Origin: an uncultured bacterium
Lineage (GTDB): Bacteria; Bacillota; Clostridia; Lachnospirales; Lachnospiraceae
Length of the DNA: 13,547 nt
Direction: 5' to 3'
Assembly: GCA_946061355.1 (NCBI GenBank)
Contig: CAMGRE010000043.1
Span: 1 to 13,547 of the forward strand
The notes under the pieces are model-generated. The model was given only the letters and a program-made list of their open reading frames with translations. It was not told the origin of the DNA and made no database searches. Below are positions 12,340 to 13,547 of this stretch, piece by piece. A program made the translations under genes and the position numbers. Position 1 is the stretch's first letter. Every line of letters begins with the position of its first letter.

Positions 12340-12360
12340 TGAATGGTTAAGGAAAATACT

Positions 12361-13197
12361 ATGAGTTATAAAATTGTGTTGGACAGTTGCGGGGAACTCC
12401 CGGAGAAACTGAAAAATGACCCTCATTTTGAGCGGGTGCCGCTCAGCCTTGAGGTGGGTGATTACCATGTGATGGATGATGATACCTTTGATCAGAAGAG
12501 ATTTTTGAAAGAAGTGGCAGCATGTCCCACCTGCCCCAAATCGGCGTGCCCTTCTCCGGAGAAGTATATGGAAGCGTATCGGACAGAGGCGGATCATGTC
12601 TATGTGATCACTCTGTCGTCTCATCTGAGCGGAAGCTACAACAGTGCGGAACTGGGCAGGCAGCTTTATCTTGATACGTACGGGCATAAGGATATTGCGG
12701 TGATCGATTCGGAGTCTGCGAGTATCGGGGAGACACAGATCGCACTTTTGGCGGTGGAACTGGAGGAGCAGGGGCTCCCTTTTGAGGAAATTGCGTCAAG
12801 GCTGCAGGAGTTTCGCACAGAACAGAAGACGTATTTTGTCCTGGATAATCTGGAGACGCTCCGCAAGAACGGCCGGCTATCCGCAGTCAAAGCGATGGTG
12901 GCAAGCACGCTCAGCATCAAGCCGGTGATGTCTGCAAAGAGGGGTGTGATCATTCAGAAAGGGCAGACGATCGGGATCAAGAAAGCCATGATAAAAATGG
13001 TGGATTATATGTTGCAGGAGCGCGGTGATCTCTCAGGAAAGAGAGTGATGATCTCTCACGTGAATTGCCCGGAGCGTGCGGAATATTTTAAGGAGCAGCT
13101 CTTGAAACGCACGATATTAAAAGATATTCTGATTCTGGACACGGCAGGAGTCAGCAGTATGTATGCCAATGACGGCGGGATTATTGTGAGCGTGTGA
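12361..13197 (+). CDS. DegV-family fatty-acid-binding protein
   Basis: A 278-residue cytosolic protein of the DegV/FakB family, whose members bind a long-chain fatty acid in a deep pocket and, as FakB, present it to the kinase FakA for acyl-phosphate synthesis. Family marks are the opening YKIVLDSCGEL (Asp8, Ser9), the CPKSACPSPEKY segment at 58-69 in place of the usual TSQPS-like loop, ITLSSHLSGSYNSA at 83-96, VIDSESASIG, FVLDNLETLRKNGRLS and the closing DGGIIVSV. Cysteines at 55, 58 and 63 cluster in the substrate-loop segment. The ATG at 12361 follows AAGGAAAA by six bases; the in-frame ATG at 12343 would lie right after the operator. No FakA gene is in the window, so the partner is unlinked. 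Regulation through the inverted repeat at the promoter is likely. Confidence 0.92.
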   Translation: MSYKIVLDSCGELPEKLKNDPHFERVPLSLEVGDYHVMDDDTFDQKRFLKEVAACPTCPKSACPSPEKYMEAYRTEADHVYVITLSSHLSGSYNSAELGRQLYLDTYGHKDIAVIDSESASIGETQIALLAVELEEQGLPFEEIASRLQEFRTEQKTYFVLDNLETLRKNGRLSAVKAMVASTLSIKPVMSAKRGVIIQKGQTIGIKKAMIKMVDYMLQERGDLSGKRVMISHVNCPERAEYFKEQLLKRTILKDILILDTAGVSSMYANDGGIIVSV

Positions 13198-13202
13198 TTC
13201 GG

Positions 13203-13269
13203 TTTACATAATCCGAACCAGCAATAGAGTGTGTGATATGATGCGGAACCGTTTTACATGATCTGGAAC
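13203..13269. repeat. Degenerate tandem copy of the DUF1294 gene's 3' end
   Basis: TTTACATAATCCGAAC at 13203-13218 resembles TTTACATGATCTGGAAC at 13253-13269, a period of about 50 bp. The second copy is the last codons and stop of the minus-strand DUF1294 gene; the first, read on the same strand, also ends with an ATG-TAA pair. Similarity seems to continue weakly towards higher coordinates. No clear terminator follows either the DegV or the DUF1294 gene here. Confidence 0.4.
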
Positions 13270-13547
13270 TGAATGGATGAATGCGTGAGAAAGAAGATCG
13301 CAGCCAGCTGAAGCAGTAAGATCGCGGGCATGCCATAGACGAAATACCAGTGCCTTGTCTTGTGGCGGAAGGTGTACATCCCCAGGAGGGAACCGAGACT
13401 GCCGCCGATGATGGCAATAATAAACAGGGTGCTTTCCGGAATGCGGAAGGCGCCCTTTCTTGCTTTCCATTTGTCGATCCCCATCAGAAGGAATCCGAGA
13501 ATATTGACCGCGAGTGCATAGCCCGCGAGTGTTAAGATGACATCCAT
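13254..13547 (-). CDS. DUF1294-family membrane protein (start at window edge)
   Basis: A protein of 97 residues as visible. The family blocks are FLLMGIDKWKARKGAFRIPE and IIGGSLGSLLGMYTFRHKT, with hydrophobic helices at about residues 3-23, 41-58 and 70-88. DUF1294 proteins are small inner-membrane proteins of unknown function, sometimes fused to a cold-shock domain, which is not seen here. The ATG coincides with the last three bases of the window, so a ribosome binding site cannot be checked and the gene could extend further, although about 95 residues is the normal length. It converges with the DegV gene; the gap of 56 bases holds a degenerate repeat of this gene's own 3' end. Confidence 0.85.
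   Translation of the reverse strand: MDVILTLAGYALAVNILGFLLMGIDKWKARKGAFRIPESTLFIIAIIGGSLGSLLGMYTFRHKTRHWYFVYGMPAILLLQLAAIFFLTHSSIQFQIM

Overview
The window is about 13.5 kb of ordinary chromosomal sequence, most likely from a Lachnospiraceae-type clostridium (inference). The grounds are moderate GC content, strong AGGAGG-like ribosome binding sites, a clostridial-type divergent PurA, a rubredoxin/flavin-reductase fusion, a YtaF protein, a DUF5721 protein and a YjfB protein. I see no phage, transposase, CRISPR array, tRNA or rRNA. Eighteen protein genes are supported.

Layout. (1) 1-1503: a leader with a very promoter-proximal terminator hairpin, then purA (adenylosuccinate synthetase). (2) 1504-1855: a gene-free stretch holding the purA terminator followed at once by a 261-bp, nearly fully self-complementary element whose right end carries a promoter-like sequence. 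(3) 1856-3423: a LysR regulator and a HAD phosphatase on the plus strand. (4) 3448-3672 (minus): a 74-residue two-helix membrane protein, divergent from the next block. (5) 3763-7056: a tight plus-strand run of a high-molecular-weight rubredoxin, an HD-domain hydrolase, an aspartoacylase/succinylglutamate-desuccinylase-like zinc hydrolase, and a second homologue that has lost its metal and catalytic residues. (6) 7148-7354: yjfB alone, with its own extended -10 promoter and a good terminator. (7) 7564-9848: azlC-azlD (branched-chain amino acid export), then a YkgJ-type Cys-cluster protein and a Nudix hydrolase, with overlapping or close-packed starts. (8) 9952-10887: class II fructose-bisphosphate aldolase with a near-consensus promoter and the codon bias of a highly expressed gene. 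(9) 10964-12208 (minus): ytaF and a DUF5721 gene; ytaF and the aldolase gene converge on a shared bidirectional terminator. (10) 12361-13197: a DegV-family lipid-binding protein, divergent from DUF5721, with a near-consensus promoter followed directly by a perfect inverted repeat. (11) 13254-13547 (minus): a DUF1294 membrane protein reaching the window edge, with a decayed repeat of its 3' end downstream.

Most genes are housekeeping or general metabolism (purine synthesis, glycolysis, amino acid export, redox). The points that stand out are the long imperfect palindrome at 1544-1804, the adjacent active and apparently inactive M14-like hydrolase pair at 5172-7056, the altered active-site motifs of PurA, and the operator-like repeat at the degV promoter.
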